64,000 nucleotides of DNA from Bacteroidota bacterium (GTDB lineage Bacteria; Bacteroidota; Bacteroidia; Flavobacteriales_D; Sanyastnellaceae). This document shows, one piece after another, positions 54,471 to 64,000 of the stretch. Where the stretch lies: positions 1 through 64,000 of the forward strand of contig JAQBTQ010000004.1 of the NCBI GenBank assembly GCA_027624855.1, in the 5' to 3' direction. The notes beneath the pieces were generated by a model. That model saw only the letters and a list, made by a program, of their open reading frames with translations, did no database searches and was not told where the DNA came from. How positions within the stretch are numbered: position 1 is the stretch's first letter; the number at the start of each line of letters is the position of its first letter. The translations under genes were made by a program, and so were the position numbers.

Positions 54471-55036
54471 GCGGGTTTCCAGTTCGCCATGCACACCGCT
54501 CCATTCTCTTGGACATGCCGAAGAGCATCGACCATGCGAAGGGCTTCATCAACATTGCGACCAATCGTGAAGAAATTGATGGACTCGTGCTGCACCATTC
54601 CTGATTTGTCAATCAAGAAGCTCGCTCGAAGCGAAATCATTTCATTGCTTGCCTCTAAAAATCCTGCTTCATCGTATTCATATTCACCGCTTAGCACACC
54701 ATAGTTGGTAGCGATGGTTTTGTTTGCATCCCCGATGATTGGGAACGTAATGCCTTGAAGCCCACCTTCATTTTGCGGAACTTTTGCCGCTCCAGCATGG
54801 ACATCTGCTGTATCTGTTGAACAGGCTACAAGGGCTGTGTCGCGTGATTCAAAATCAGCGAGTCTTTCCTGGAAAGCAACGAGCTCTGATTGGCAAATTG
54901 CCGTAAAATCTTTGGGATAGAAAATCAAAAACACATATCGCTTATCTCGAAATGATTCGAGGGAAAAGTCTGATACAATTTCTCCATTGATAAAAGCGCG
55001 ACCAACGAAATTTGGGGCTTGTTGTCCTACGAGCAT
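54467..55036 (-). CDS. 2-Cys peroxiredoxin (AhpC/Prx1 type)
   Basis: 189 residues from the ATG at 55036. The peroxidatic motif PKDFTAIC has Cys48, the catalytic Arg is in SLRASFLIDK, and the resolving Cys182 is in AVCMANW. The usual VCP motifs are changed: ICQ replaces VCP at the first site and VCM replaces VCP at the second. It should still reduce peroxides with a thioredoxin-type donor. A longer TTG frame is rejected. It is divergent from ppk1, 16 bases apart. Confidence 0.93.
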   Translation of the reverse strand: MLVGQQAPNFVGRAFINGEIVSDFSLESFRDKRYVFLIFYPKDFTAICQSELVAFQERLADFESRDTALVACSTDTADVHAGAAKVPQNEGGLQGITFPIIGDANKTIATNYGVLSGEYEYDEAGFLEASNEMISLRASFLIDKSGMVQHESINFFTIGRNVDEALRMVDALRHVQENGAVCMANWKPA

Positions 55037-55052
55037 GGGATGAGTTGAATAA

Positions 55053-57188
55053 ATGAGTAGCAAAGTTAAAGCGGTGGCGGGCAATCATGAATTGACCAAC
55101 GGTATATTTGGCGACGTGAAGAAATCATCGTCTCATCGGTACCTCAATAGGGAATACAGTTGGTTGGCTTTCAATCATCGTGTATTGCAAGAAGCCATTC
55201 GAGAGGATAACCCTTTGATAGAACGGATCCGCTTTTTGGGCATATTCTCCAATAATTTGGATGAGTTTTTTCGAGTGCGTGTTGCAAACTTGCAGCGGGC
55301 CTTTGCTGTTGATCAGAATTCGAAAACCACCTTGGGGTTTGATGTTGAGGAAACATTGAAGGGAGTGCAAGATCGGGTCCTGCAATTGCAGGAAGATTAC
55401 AATAAGGCGTTTGAGCAAATGGAGCTGGATTTGAGGAAATCCAAGATCCGCATTTTGAATGAGCGTGAATATTCTCCAGAACAAGCGGAATTTGTCTCCA
55501 CCTATTTCAAGAACCAGATTCGCACTCACCTTGTGCCCATTATGATTGATGGTGCGCGGCCATTTCCAGATTTACAGGATGGCGTAATTTATTTTGTTGT
55601 AGGAATGGAAGTCGAGCGATCAAGTGGTTGGGTGATTGAATACGCATTGATCAAAATTCCACCTCACCTGCCGCGTTTCGTGATTTTGCCGAGTGAAAAT
55701 GAGGGTCGAAACGTTTCATTCATCGATGACATCATTCGAAATGATCTGCATCGAATTTTTCGATTGTTTCAACCCAAGCGTGTCTTTGCCCATGCAATAA
55801 AAGTCACCCGAGATGCTGAGATTGACATGGATGATGACCTTTCTAGGTCATTGATGGAGAAAATTTCAGATGGGTTGGTTCAGAGGAAAAAAGGTGATTT
55901 TGTTCGTTTGATTTACGACCGGGAAATGCCTGAAGACATGCTTCGGTTGGTTAAATCAAAGCTTGATTTGACCGACTCGAAAAATGTCATTTCGGGAAGT
56001 CGTTATCACAATAGAAAGGACCTCATGAAATTCCCGAGTTTTGGACGGGAGGAATTAACCTTTCGACACCAGCCTCCACTGCAACATCCAAGGCTTAAGG
56101 ATAAAAGCAGCTTGATTCAGCAAGTACTGAAGCATGAACTGCTGCTTCATTTTCCCTATCATACGTTTGGGCACATCGTCGACATCCTCAGAGAAGCTGC
56201 GATAGACCCCCATGTCACCCAAATTCAAATCAACCTTTACCGTGTTGCACAGCACTCGAAAATCATCAATGCACTCATCAACGCAGCGCACAATGGAAAG
56301 CGAGTGGATGTGATCATTGAATTGGCTGCTCGTTTTGATGAACGACAGAACATCAACGTTTCCAACCTATTGCAAGAGGCTGGGATCACTGTTGGATTTG
56401 GAGTGACCGGATTAAAGGTTCATTCCAAGTTGTTTTTGATTACGCGAAAGCAAGGATCGAAGCGTCAGCGCATCGCTTACATCGGCACTGGAAATTTCCA
56501 TGAAAAATCAGCTGAAGTATTCAGTGACTTTGGGTTGTTGACGGCAGAACCCGCAATTGCGCATGAGGTGGATGAGGTGTTCAGCTTTTTCAATAACAAT
56601 TACAAACGGCTCCATTTAAAGCATTTGATTGTTAGCCCCTATGATTCGAGAAAAAGATTCAATCAAATGGTCCGTCAGGAAATGCGTCATGCCGAGTCGG
56701 GTGTCGGGGGACGGATCATTTTGAAACTGAATAATCTCGTCGATGCGGCGATGATTGAGGTGTTGTATGCGGCAAGTCAAAGTGGGGTAAAAGTCGATTT
56801 GATTGTTCGTGGAATTTGTTCCTTGATTCCAGGAATACCCGGTATGAGTGAAAACATCCGAGTGAGGAGTATCGTTGGGCGCTACCTTGAGCACGGAAGG
56901 GTGCTCTATTTTGCCAATGCTGGAAATCCGAAGTTTTTTATCAGTTCGGCCGATTGGATGACCCGAAACTTGGATCGAAGGGTTGAAGTTTCAGTTCCCA
57001 TCACCGATCCTGTGCTCCAGTCCCAGATTGTCCAATTCTTGGAAGATCAAATGAAGGATAATTTGCATGCGCGATTGTTGGATGCATCGATGAGCAATAA
57101 AATGATCAAAGGCAGAAGTTCTCGCACTGCCACTTCCAGTCAAGAAACAACCTACCAACGATATAAAAATGAATTGAATTTGACATGA
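55053..57188 (+). CDS. ppk1: Polyphosphate kinase PPK1
   Basis: Makes polyphosphate from ATP. The N-terminal domain (SWLAFNHRVL, NNLDEFFRVR), the PHP-like middle and the phospholipase-D-like catalytic domains are in order. The active-site His is in GLKVHSKLFLITRK and the second His in RYLEHGRVLYFANAG. The length of 711 residues is typical. It is followed by ppx after 52 bases. Confidence 0.97.
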   Translation: MSSKVKAVAGNHELTNGIFGDVKKSSSHRYLNREYSWLAFNHRVLQEAIREDNPLIERIRFLGIFSNNLDEFFRVRVANLQRAFAVDQNSKTTLGFDVEETLKGVQDRVLQLQEDYNKAFEQMELDLRKSKIRILNEREYSPEQAEFVSTYFKNQIRTHLVPIMIDGARPFPDLQDGVIYFVVGMEVERSSGWVIEYALIKIPPHLPRFVILPSENEGRNVSFIDDIIRNDLHRIFRLFQPKRVFAHAIKVTRDAEIDMDDDLSRSLMEKISDGLVQRKKGDFVRLIYDREMPEDMLRLVKSKLDLTDSKNVISGSRYHNRKDLMKFPSFGREELTFRHQPPLQHPRLKDKSSLIQQVLKHELLLHFPYHTFGHIVDILREAAIDPHVTQIQINLYRVAQHSKIINALINAAHNGKRVDVIIELAARFDERQNINVSNLLQEAGITVGFGVTGLKVHSKLFLITRKQGSKRQRIAYIGTGNFHEKSAEVFSDFGLLTAEPAIAHEVDEVFSFFNNNYKRLHLKHLIVSPYDSRKRFNQMVRQEMRHAESGVGGRIILKLNNLVDAAMIEVLYAASQSGVKVDLIVRGICSLIPGIPGMSENIRVRSIVGRYLEHGRVLYFANAGNPKFFISSADWMTRNLDRRVEVSVPITDPVLQSQIVQFLEDQMKDNLHARLLDASMSNKMIKGRSSRTATSSQETTYQRYKNELNLT

Positions 57189-57240
57189 CTTGGAAAGGAC
57201 CAACATCGATTCAATTTGTTTGTGAAGTAATTTCGAAACC

Positions 57241-58134
57241 ATGCGCTTAGCTGCCATTGACATAGGTTCGAATGCCGTGAGGTTGTTGATAAAGGACCTC
57301 GAATTTGACGCTGTTCAAGGGTTGCGAGAGGATCGAATTGCATACTATCGCGTTCCGCTGCGTCTCGGCACCAAAGTATTCGAGTCCGGTCGTATTTCGA
57401 CCTCGAAAGTGGTGGCATTGGAGAAGACGATCAAGGCATTCAAATTGTTGCTGGAAGTTCAGGGGGTAGAAGAGTTCAGAGCATGCGCCACGAGTGCGCT
57501 GCGCAATGCCGATAATCGGGGAGAGGTGATAAAAAGGGTCTCGGAATCCTCAGGCATTGACATTGATTGCATTTCGGGAGAAGAAGAGGCACAGTTGATA
57601 TTTGAGAATTTTAAAATTCTCGGAGGTGAAATCGATGGTGACTTGTTATGCGTAGATGTTGGTGGGGGTTCAACAGAGCTCTCATTGCTTTGCGGAGAAC
57701 AACGCGTCGCATGGGAAAGCTTTCGAATTGGCACGGTTCGGATGCTGAACAATGGCGTTGAGCGGTCGGAATGGCAACGAATGGCCGAATTCTTAAACAC
57801 TCATGCAAAATCGAGGCAGCTGACCGTCGCGGGGACAGGGGGAAACATTAATCGCTTTCACAAACTGGCCAGATTGAAAAAAGATGAACTACTCACCCTC
57901 AAAAAACTTGAGAAATGGGTCGGCCGCATCGAAAATGAACCAATGCAAAATCGATCAAAGCGATTTGGATTAAAAAATAACCGCGCAGACGTCATTGTTC
58001 CTGCCGGAAAAATCTACATGGAAGTCTTGCGTGCTGCCGGTTTGAATGAAATTTGGGTGCCAAAAGTAGGCTTGTCCGATGGCATCATCCTTCAACTTGC
58101 CTCTGAACAGGGACTTCAATTCAAGGATTTGTAA
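57241..58134 (+). CDS. ppx: Ppx/GppA phosphatase
   Basis: ASKHA-fold enzyme that removes phosphate from polyphosphate ends or from pppGpp. ATP/phosphate loops AAIDIGSNAVRLLI and DVGGGSTELS, the catalytic Glu in SGEEEAQLIF and a later GTGGNINRF are present. The length of 297 residues is the short Bacteroidetes form without the HD-like C-terminal domain. Following ppk1 directly, it forms a make-and-break polyphosphate pair. Confidence 0.93.
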   Translation: MRLAAIDIGSNAVRLLIKDLEFDAVQGLREDRIAYYRVPLRLGTKVFESGRISTSKVVALEKTIKAFKLLLEVQGVEEFRACATSALRNADNRGEVIKRVSESSGIDIDCISGEEEAQLIFENFKILGGEIDGDLLCVDVGGGSTELSLLCGEQRVAWESFRIGTVRMLNNGVERSEWQRMAEFLNTHAKSRQLTVAGTGGNINRFHKLARLKKDELLTLKKLEKWVGRIENEPMQNRSKRFGLKNNRADVIVPAGKIYMEVLRAAGLNEIWVPKVGLSDGIILQLASEQGLQFKDL

Positions 58135-58195
58135 TTCGCGAAAAGTCCAGGATTTATTCGAAAATTCATCCGTGACCTTGCCCGCTTTCCTTGGT

Positions 58196-59659
58196 TTATT
58201 TTAAGTTCTCGGAGAGGAATTTTTCAACCTCGAAGTAGCGCTTCGGCTTCAGTACAATTTTGCCTTCTTTATCCAACAAGAAATAAGTTGGAGTCGCAGT
58301 GATTTTATACTCAGCCACTACTGGGCTATTCCATGCTTGCAACTGACTGACATTCGGCCACGTCATGCCGTTATCATTGATTGCCTTTTCCCATGTGTTG
58401 CGCACTTGATCAATGCTCACCCCAACAATCTCAAATCCTTTGTAACCGTATTTAGCATACAGCGGACCGAGGTTTGGAATTTCTTGTTCGCACTTGTGGC
58501 ACCAAGAAGCCCAGAACATGACCAATGTATATTCTTTGGCTTTGCAGGTCTCGTAGAGATCCAACACACCACCGTCCCATTTGTCAATTTGGAAGTTGGG
58601 GGGCGTTTTACCAACCTGCAGGTTGATGATCCCTTGTGCCCGCAACCGGATGGCATCGCTTAAATCAGCACCACAATCTTCATCAAAAATGTAATTGTCA
58701 AGAATGTACTGACAGATGGTTTCCTTTCCGGTGTTGTAAAAGCCGTCCAGCATGGTGTACAAAACGCTTTCCAAGGCTATTGGATTCGGTTCAAAATGCG
58801 CCTTGACCAAATCGATGCACGCTAAGAAGCCGGGGTCGGTGCCTTCGCTGAAGGTGCGCATCATGTTTTGGATTCGATCAGAAATTGCCATGGATCGCAC
58901 CGCGCTGTTATCCATTGGGTCCATGTCTTCAAAAAATCGTCCTTTGTCTTGGGGGAATTTGGGATTCTTCCATCCCAAGTACTTTGCTAGAAATGTGCCG
59001 GGATATTGATCCATCAATTGATGCTGTTGTGTAACCAACTCTCCTTCTTTTTCTCGGATTTGCTCTTCGATTCTCGCTCGAAATGCACCGGCATCTTTGA
59101 TTGATCCTCGGAGTTCACGAATGGCTTTGTTGTTTTCGAATTCAAAGCTCTGGTACTGGAACCACCCGGTATTTTCATTGGATCCAACGGCTGTTTTGCC
59201 TGCGCTTAGCCTTGACGTGTTGAACGTCAGCTCAACATCAGGTTCGTCTGGATTGAGAATGATGTCCGCAGCATTGGTCTCACCATTCAGACTGATTTTA
59301 TAAAATCCACGTCCAACTTCCAGCTCCCCGAAATCAAAAGCTCTGTTGCTCAAGGTTGTCTTGGCAATTTCGGAAGTGTTCCGGCCTTCCGTCTCGTACA
59401 AGGTCACTTCACCACCGCCATTGAAATTGATGGTGCCATGTAGTCGAACTGGACCCACTTTGTCTCCTCGATTCTGGTCGTTGATTCCATCTTTGTAGCG
59501 TGAGGATACTTGGGCGTTTGTTCCATTCGCACCTTCTTCGACCTGTTGCGTCATTCCGCTCTCTGTTGGGTTCGACGCGCTTTCCACTTTTTCACCAGAA
59601 CTGCATGCGCTGAACGCAAAAAACGTCATCAAGATCGTAGCGGCTGATATCATCTTCAT
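58196..59659 (-). CDS. TlpA-like thioredoxin lipoprotein
   Basis: 487 residues. A signal ends in FSAC (lipobox, Cys19). Residues of about 75-320 form a beta-rich and helical region as in DUF4369/DUF5106-type lipoproteins. The C-terminal 140 residues are a thioredoxin fold with FWASWCHKC (CxxC), VVGVS-like EIVGVSID and the cis-Pro segment TATPTYFL. It probably acts as an envelope disulfide reductase or oxidase. No partner gene lies nearby. Confidence 0.88.
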   Translation of the reverse strand: MKMISAATILMTFFAFSACSSGEKVESASNPTESGMTQQVEEGANGTNAQVSSRYKDGINDQNRGDKVGPVRLHGTINFNGGGEVTLYETEGRNTSEIAKTTLSNRAFDFGELEVGRGFYKISLNGETNAADIILNPDEPDVELTFNTSRLSAGKTAVGSNENTGWFQYQSFEFENNKAIRELRGSIKDAGAFRARIEEQIREKEGELVTQQHQLMDQYPGTFLAKYLGWKNPKFPQDKGRFFEDMDPMDNSAVRSMAISDRIQNMMRTFSEGTDPGFLACIDLVKAHFEPNPIALESVLYTMLDGFYNTGKETICQYILDNYIFDEDCGADLSDAIRLRAQGIINLQVGKTPPNFQIDKWDGGVLDLYETCKAKEYTLVMFWASWCHKCEQEIPNLGPLYAKYGYKGFEIVGVSIDQVRNTWEKAINDNGMTWPNVSQLQAWNSPVVAEYKITATPTYFLLDKEGKIVLKPKRYFEVEKFLSENLK

Positions 59660-59759
59660 GGGTTGTTGAGTTTTGTTTCAAATTTAACAATGGATTGGCA
59701 AGGAAACGAGGAGCATGCACTTTGTTGGCTTATCTTCACTTTTTGAGAACCAAATTCAG

Positions 59760-60326
59760 ATGAACAAAAGCGTCGCCCTTTCACTTCTTGGATTAAATGA
59801 TTCCGTTGAAATTGAGGAGATCATGGAACGCCTCGACGCAGAATCATTCGCCGTTCGTGATCACTTTATGAGGCAACCTGTCGTTCCGGTTCTTTTTCGT
59901 TCGCGGGTCAATCGACTCGTTGAATTGAGTGACGTGGCACGTGTTTTGAATATTCAGCCGCTCGGTGCCCCCGTCGAACTGCCAAGCTTACTTCCTATGG
60001 GCTCGAATTTTGTGCTATTGGTGAGGAATCATGTGGAGAACATCAGACGTTTGAGGACTGCAATGGCGAGCACCTTGGACCCTGATGTTTTGGTACGATT
60101 TGGAAACACCCTATGCAATTTGCAGCTTCGATACATGGAACAGTTTCTGGTGCTGTCATTGGATATTTCAGGCGAAGGCATTCACACCAATGCCGTTCCA
60201 GCTCGAGACGAGGCCGATTGGCAAAAATTATTGGAGTCCATTGAAAGCAATGAGTCATGGGCGAAAGAATTGATTGCAAGAGAACGTGCTCGCATGGCGC
60301 AAATACTCGAACGAGAAGTGCAATAG
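59760..60326 (+). CDS. Hypothetical protein, 188 residues
   Basis: Soluble, mostly helical; no signal peptide, no Cys cluster. Features seen: an acidic start (NDSVEIEEIMERLDAE), a hydrophobic core (LPSLLPMGSNFVLLVRNHVENIRRLR) and a charged C-terminal helix (ELIARERARMAQILERE). No family was recognised. ATGs at 59715 and 59760 are both possible; the second is favoured because the first 15 residues have no clear role. It is convergent with the permease gene, with 9 bases between. Confidence 0.6.
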   Translation: MNKSVALSLLGLNDSVEIEEIMERLDAESFAVRDHFMRQPVVPVLFRSRVNRLVELSDVARVLNIQPLGAPVELPSLLPMGSNFVLLVRNHVENIRRLRTAMASTLDPDVLVRFGNTLCNLQLRYMEQFLVLSLDISGEGIHTNAVPARDEADWQKLLESIESNESWAKELIARERARMAQILEREVQ

Positions 60327-60335
60327 GCTAACAGA

Positions 60336-61574
60336 TTATTCTCTTCCCAGCGCGACAATGGGGTCAAGCAGGGAGGCCTTTCGCGCTGGATAGTAGCCGC
60401 TAATGAGGCTCGTAATCAGGCTGAGAGCAACCCCTGATAACATCCATTTCCAAGGAAGTACAAAAGGAGTTTCCATAGCCCAAGCGATTCCGTTTCCAGC
60501 AAATAGTCCCAGGACAATTCCAGTCGCACCGCCCAGTTGACCGATGATGATGACTTCAATTAAAAATTGCATTCGAATGGCGCTGGGCGATGCTCCCAAT
60601 GACTTACGCGTTCCGATTTCTCGAGTGCGTTCTGAGACACTGACTAGCATGATGTTCATCAATCCTATGCCAGCCCCAAATAACGTGATGATCCCGATGA
60701 TCGATGCTGCAATGGTAATTCCTGAAATTGCCTCTTTTAAAGTTTCGACCAGCCCATTGCTCATGGATAGGTTGAACGAATGATCTTCACCAGGCCGATC
60801 TTTTCTGACCACCCGCATGATGCCCGTTGCGGCTTCAGCCATTTCCATGATTTGCGCCGGGTTAGATACTTGACACGAGATGCGGTAGCTCCGATCCTCA
60901 TCAGAAAATTGTTGCCTGACGCATGGAATGGGAATGTAGCATTGGTTGTCCTGAGACATGCCAAAAGCTTGGCCTTTGGATTCCAGCACTCCAATGATTT
61001 GATAACGCTGGGCTCCGATAGAGAATTCCTCGCCTACCGCATCTTCCCAGGGGTTAAATAGTTCACTGACCAAATCGGATCCTAGAATCGCGAATCTTCT
61101 GGAAGACGCGGCTTCTTGAGCCGTAAAATTTCGCCCTTGGTCCAATTGATATCCACTGATTTCGAGGTAGTTTTCTTCTATGCCCAAAACTTGGATGTTG
61201 GGATTGGTTCGCTCTTTTCCTCTGGTAAGCGTTGCTTGGGCGGTACCGAAAATGGAATAACTCACTTTGAGTTCACTGGGCGCGTTCGCTGCAAAATCTT
61301 GCGCTTCTTGGTACGAAATGGGTTCGCCAATGGTGACCCGGCGACCACGGTTCACCCCAGTCTCGGTTTTTTGAGAAATGCTAAACACACTGGTACCGAG
61401 GGTGGAAAATTGATTGACAACGTTCGCCTCAAGCGAAGAGGTTGCAGTGGTCATGCTGATTAGTGCCATGATCCCGAGTCCAATGATGCCCACAGTCAAA
61501 CTGGTTCTCAGTTTGTTTCCGCGAATCGAGCGGATTGCGATTCGGGCCATTTCAATGAGCAATTCTCGCTTCAT
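60336..61574 (-). CDS. MacB-type ABC transporter permease (FtsX fold)
   Basis: 412 residues: helix one (about 22-45), a periplasmic MacB core (about 60-270) and three C-terminal helices in the FtsX domain, with [18 protein letters not shown]. Typical partners are a MacB-type ATPase and an adaptor that export peptides, lipoproteins or antibiotics; neither lies in this window, so the ATPase is encoded elsewhere. It is divergent from aconitase. Confidence 0.92.
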   Translation of the reverse strand: MKRELLIEMARIAIRSIRGNKLRTSLTVGIIGLGIMALISMTTATSSLEANVVNQFSTLGTSVFSISQKTETGVNRGRRVTIGEPISYQEAQDFAANAPSELKVSYSIFGTAQATLTRGKERTNPNIQVLGIEENYLEISGYQLDQGRNFTAQEAASSRRFAILGSDLVSELFNPWEDAVGEEFSIGAQRYQIIGVLESKGQAFGMSQDNQCYIPIPCVRQQFSDEDRSYRISCQVSNPAQIMEMAEAATGIMRVVRKDRPGEDHSFNLSMSNGLVETLKEAISGITIAASIIGIITLFGAGIGLMNIMLVSVSERTREIGTRKSLGASPSAIRMQFLIEVIIIGQLGGATGIVLGLFAGNGIAWAMETPFVLPWKWMLSGVALSLITSLISGYYPARKASLLDPIVALGRE

Positions 61575-61593
61575 GTATTGCGAAAGTACTGCT

Positions 61594-61601
61594 TACATTT
61601 G
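61594..61601 (+). promoter_or_regulatory. -7 promoter box of the aconitase gene
   Basis: TACATTTG matches TAnnTTTG exactly, 22 bases before the aconitase ATG at 61624. Confidence 0.5.
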
Positions 61602-61623
61602 CAGTCCACAGAAAAACGACAAC

Positions 61624-63885
61624 ATGACTTTTGATTTGGAGATGATTCGCTCACACTATGAGCAAATTCCAGGGAAAATTGAGGCAGCTCGAAGAGCGAC
61701 GAATCAACCTTTGACGCTAGCAGAAAAAATATTGTACAGTCATTTATGGGATGGAAACGCCACTTCTGCGTTTAAGCGAGGAGCGGATTATGTTGATTTC
61801 GCACCCGACAGGGTGGCGATGCAAGATGCAACGGCTCAGATGGCGTTGTTGCAATTCATGCAAGCGGGAAAAGCGGAAGCTGCTGTCCCATCGACCGTTC
61901 ACTGTGATCATTTAATTCAGGCAAAAGTTGAGGCCAATTCAGATTTACAAGAGGCCATTAACAAGAACAATGAGGTCTACAATTTCCTTGAGTCGGTTTC
62001 GAATAAATACGGTATTGGCTTTTGGAAGCCCGGCGCGGGCATCATTCACCAGGTCGTTTTGGAAAATTATGCATTTCCAGGTGGTATGATGATTGGAACG
62101 GATTCCCACACCGTAAATGCGGGTGGATTGGGAATGGTCGCTGTCGGTGTAGGAGGGGCAGATGCGGTGGATGTAATGGCAGGCATGCCGTGGGAATTGA
62201 AGTTTCCAAAACTCATTGGAATCAAATTGACGGGTCGACTTTCGGGCTGGGCGTCTGCAAAAGATGTGATCCTCAAAGTCGCGGGTGTGCTAACAGTGAA
62301 AGGCGGAACAGGATGCATTGTTGAGTATTTTGGTGACGGTGCCGAATCGTTGAGCTGCACTGGTAAAGGCACGATTTGCAACATGGGAGCGGAGATTGGT
62401 GCGACGACTTCAACATTTGGTTATGATGATAGCATGGAGCGATACCTGCGAGCCACAGGCAGAACAGATGTGGCAGAGATGGCGAATGGCATCCGTGAGC
62501 ATTTGACCGGTGATCCCGAGGTGTATGCCAACCCTGAAGCGTATTTTGACCAAGTCATAGAAATTAATCTGAGTGAATTAGAGCCCCATTTAAACGGACC
62601 ATTCACACCAGATTTAGCCACTCCTGTGAGCCAAATGAAAGCTGCGGCTGAAGCGAATGGCTGGCCTACAGAATTGGAGTACGGTTTAATCGGTTCATGC
62701 ACCAATTCAAGCTATGAAGACATCAGTCGTTCAGCGAGCGTTGCGAAGCAAGCCATTGACAAAGGCATCAAGGCACGCGCTCAACTCACCATTACACCAG
62801 GGTCTGAGCAAGTGCGTTACACGATAGACCGAGATGGATTCATCGCGGTTTTTGAAGAAATGGGAGGAAGTGTCTTCGCGAATGCTTGCGGACCGTGCAT
62901 AGGTCAATGGGCCAGGTCGGGTGCTGAGAAAAAGGAAAAGAATTCGATTGTTCACTCTTTCAATAGAAATTTTGCGAAGCGGGCGGATGGAAATCCCAAT
63001 ACGCATGCATTCGTTGGTTCACCAGAGTTGGTTACTGCTTTGGCCATTGCAGGGGACTTGACATTCAACCCCATGACCGATGCGTTGAAGCTCGAGGATG
63101 GGACGGAGGTCATGCTCCAAGAACCTTCAGGGGATGAACTGCCACAAGCGGGATTTGACGTGAAAGATGCTGGATATTTGGCGCCTGCAGCAGATGGGAG
63201 TCAGGTGGAAGTTGTCGTAAAACAGGATTCTGAGCGATTGCAGTTGCTGACGCCATTTGCCCCGTGGGATGGACAAAACATCCGAGACGCACGTCTGTTG
63301 ATCAAAGCGCAGGGAAAATGCACAACAGATCACATTTCAATGGCAGGTCCTTGGTTGCGGTATCGGGGACATCTTGACAACATCTCGAACAATACCTTGA
63401 CGGGTGCGATCAACGCCTTCAACGGTGAATCGAACGCTGTGAAGAATCAGCTCACGGGCGAATATGGTGAAGTACCTGCGGTGCAACGTGCTTATAAAGA
63501 GGCCGGTGTGCCAACAGTGGTCGTCGGAGATTCCAATTACGGAGAAGGGAGTTCTCGAGAGCACGCGGCAATGCAACCCCGATTCTTGGGAGTGCGTGTG
63601 GTGTTGGTCAAGTCTTTTGCCCGAATCCATGAAACGAATTTGAAAAAGCAAGGAATGCTCGGGTTGACTTTCGCCATTGAATCGGACTATGATTTGATTC
63701 AAGAGGATGATCGATTCCATTTCATTGACTTAGAAAATTTCGCCCCCGGCGTGCCTTTGACCATTGAAGTCGAACATGCAGATGGATCAAAGGATACCAT
63801 TCTGGCAAATCACACGTACAATTCCCAGCAAATCGAATGGTTCCGAGCGGGCTCAGCTTTGAACCTAATCAAGCAGCAACAATAA
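61624..63885 (+). CDS. acn: Aconitate hydratase (mitochondrial-type)
   Basis: TCA enzyme that isomerises citrate and isocitrate through a 4Fe-4S cluster bound by Cys359 ([10 protein letters not shown]), Cys422 and Cys425 ([10 protein letters not shown]). Substrate loops include the [13 protein letters not shown] segment and [20 protein letters not shown]. At 753 residues it is of the eukaryotic mitochondrial type common in Bacteroidetes. The ATG at 61624 is chosen because upstream in-frame codons run through the divergent permease gene. The next gene starts 3 bases after its stop. Confidence 0.97.
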   Translation: MTFDLEMIRSHYEQIPGKIEAARRATNQPLTLAEKILYSHLWDGNATSAFKRGADYVDFAPDRVAMQDATAQMALLQFMQAGKAEAAVPSTVHCDHLIQAKVEANSDLQEAINKNNEVYNFLESVSNKYGIGFWKPGAGIIHQVVLENYAFPGGMMIGTDSHTVNAGGLGMVAVGVGGADAVDVMAGMPWELKFPKLIGIKLTGRLSGWASAKDVILKVAGVLTVKGGTGCIVEYFGDGAESLSCTGKGTICNMGAEIGATTSTFGYDDSMERYLRATGRTDVAEMANGIREHLTGDPEVYANPEAYFDQVIEINLSELEPHLNGPFTPDLATPVSQMKAAAEANGWPTELEYGLIGSCTNSSYEDISRSASVAKQAIDKGIKARAQLTITPGSEQVRYTIDRDGFIAVFEEMGGSVFANACGPCIGQWARSGAEKKEKNSIVHSFNRNFAKRADGNPNTHAFVGSPELVTALAIAGDLTFNPMTDALKLEDGTEVMLQEPSGDELPQAGFDVKDAGYLAPAADGSQVEVVVKQDSERLQLLTPFAPWDGQNIRDARLLIKAQGKCTTDHISMAGPWLRYRGHLDNISNNTLTGAINAFNGESNAVKNQLTGEYGEVPAVQRAYKEAGVPTVVVGDSNYGEGSSREHAAMQPRFLGVRVVLVKSFARIHETNLKKQGMLGLTFAIESDYDLIQEDDRFHFIDLENFAPGVPLTIEVEHADGSKDTILANHTYNSQQIEWFRAGSALNLIKQQQ

Positions 63886-63888
63886 ACC

Positions 63889-64000
63889 ATGTCAGAAACC
63901 CCGCGATCTTTTTCCATGCCTTGGGAGAAAGCGGGCTGGGAGTTTTTGCCTGAACGCGCTGTGTGGTGGGGCCAGGAATCCATTTTGATTGTCTCAGACT
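63889..64000 (+). CDS. pdeM: Probable PdeM-type metallophosphoesterase, N-terminus only
   Basis: 37 residues before the window ends. The product starts MSETPRSFSMPWEKAGW and continues LPERAVWWGQESILIVSD. The ER-AVWW-x-ESxLIVSD pattern is the first strand of ligase-associated phosphoesterases PdeM, where the Asp begins the metal site DxH. The rest is outside the window, so this is provisional. It lies 3 bases after aconitase. Confidence 0.55.
   Translation, partial: MSETPRSFSMPWEKAGWEFLPERAVWWGQESILIVSD

Noticed and set aside
61414-61623. N-terminal extension of aconitase
   Set aside because: It runs through the divergent permease gene and has no homology-like features; the ATG at 61624 fits the family length.

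Overview
The window is a stretch of bacterial chromosome from a member of the Bacteroidota, most likely order Flavobacteriales. Support comes from methionine synthase split into two genes, a fused alpha-beta 2-oxoacid dehydrogenase E1, a roughly 190-residue adenylate kinase, and a TonB-dependent receptor with an N-terminal carboxypeptidase-regulatory-like domain. A Lacal_2735-type small protein, initiation regions with little Shine-Dalgarno character and repeated matches to the Bacteroidetes promoter element TAnnTTTG point the same way. Coding density is very high. There is no gene-free stretch above 300 bases, no CRISPR array, no insertion sequence and no prophage. Genus and habitat cannot be fixed from sequence alone; the photolyase cluster and secreted repeat proteins fit an aquatic, light-exposed life (inference).

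Layout. 1-9.2 kb: 3' end of a 5S rRNA with terminator, der, a beta-carbonic anhydrase, and a methionine/SAM block. In that block metF and the two metH halves form an overlapping minus-strand operon behind a SAM-I riboswitch, with metK divergent. A NrtR-like Nudix-fold regulator follows. 9.2-21.2 kb: a lipoprotein, dnaB, a secreted conserved protein, a SiaB-like ATP-binding protein, a WYL regulator, a muramidase-like protein, a DUF554 membrane protein, tgt plus an LptF/LptG permease, ispE and era. 21.2-31.3 kb: initiator tRNA-Met with a near-ideal promoter, a vanadium haloperoxidase-like secreted protein, pirin, exonuclease VII, a divergent Nramp-fold transporter and several small conserved proteins, including a 56-residue one. 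31.3-41 kb: lpdA, adk-obgE, psuG, the fused E1, an S4 protein and a TonB-dependent receptor.

41-45 kb: one 1318-residue secreted protein with two tandem alpha/beta-hydrolase-like domains that both lack the nucleophile serine, followed by Cys-rich DDGSC repeats, a carbohydrate-binding-like fold and a dockerin-like tail. 45-48.4 kb: a DUF1573 protein and valS.

48.4-54.5 kb: a compact light/flavin operon. It holds a Lacal_2735-type protein, an SDR without the catalytic tyrosine, a flavin-reductase-like protein, an alpha/beta hydrolase, a 45-residue DUF2256 zinc protein, an FeS-type (6-4) photolyase, a DASH cryptochrome and an unrecognised protein. Most junctions overlap, so the genes are probably translated together. 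This is the best candidate for an incompletely described system.

54.5-64 kb: a peroxiredoxin with altered Cys motifs, ppk1 and ppx (polyphosphate synthesis and degradation side by side), a TlpA-like lipoprotein, an unknown protein, a MacB-type permease, aconitase, and the start of a probable pdeM.
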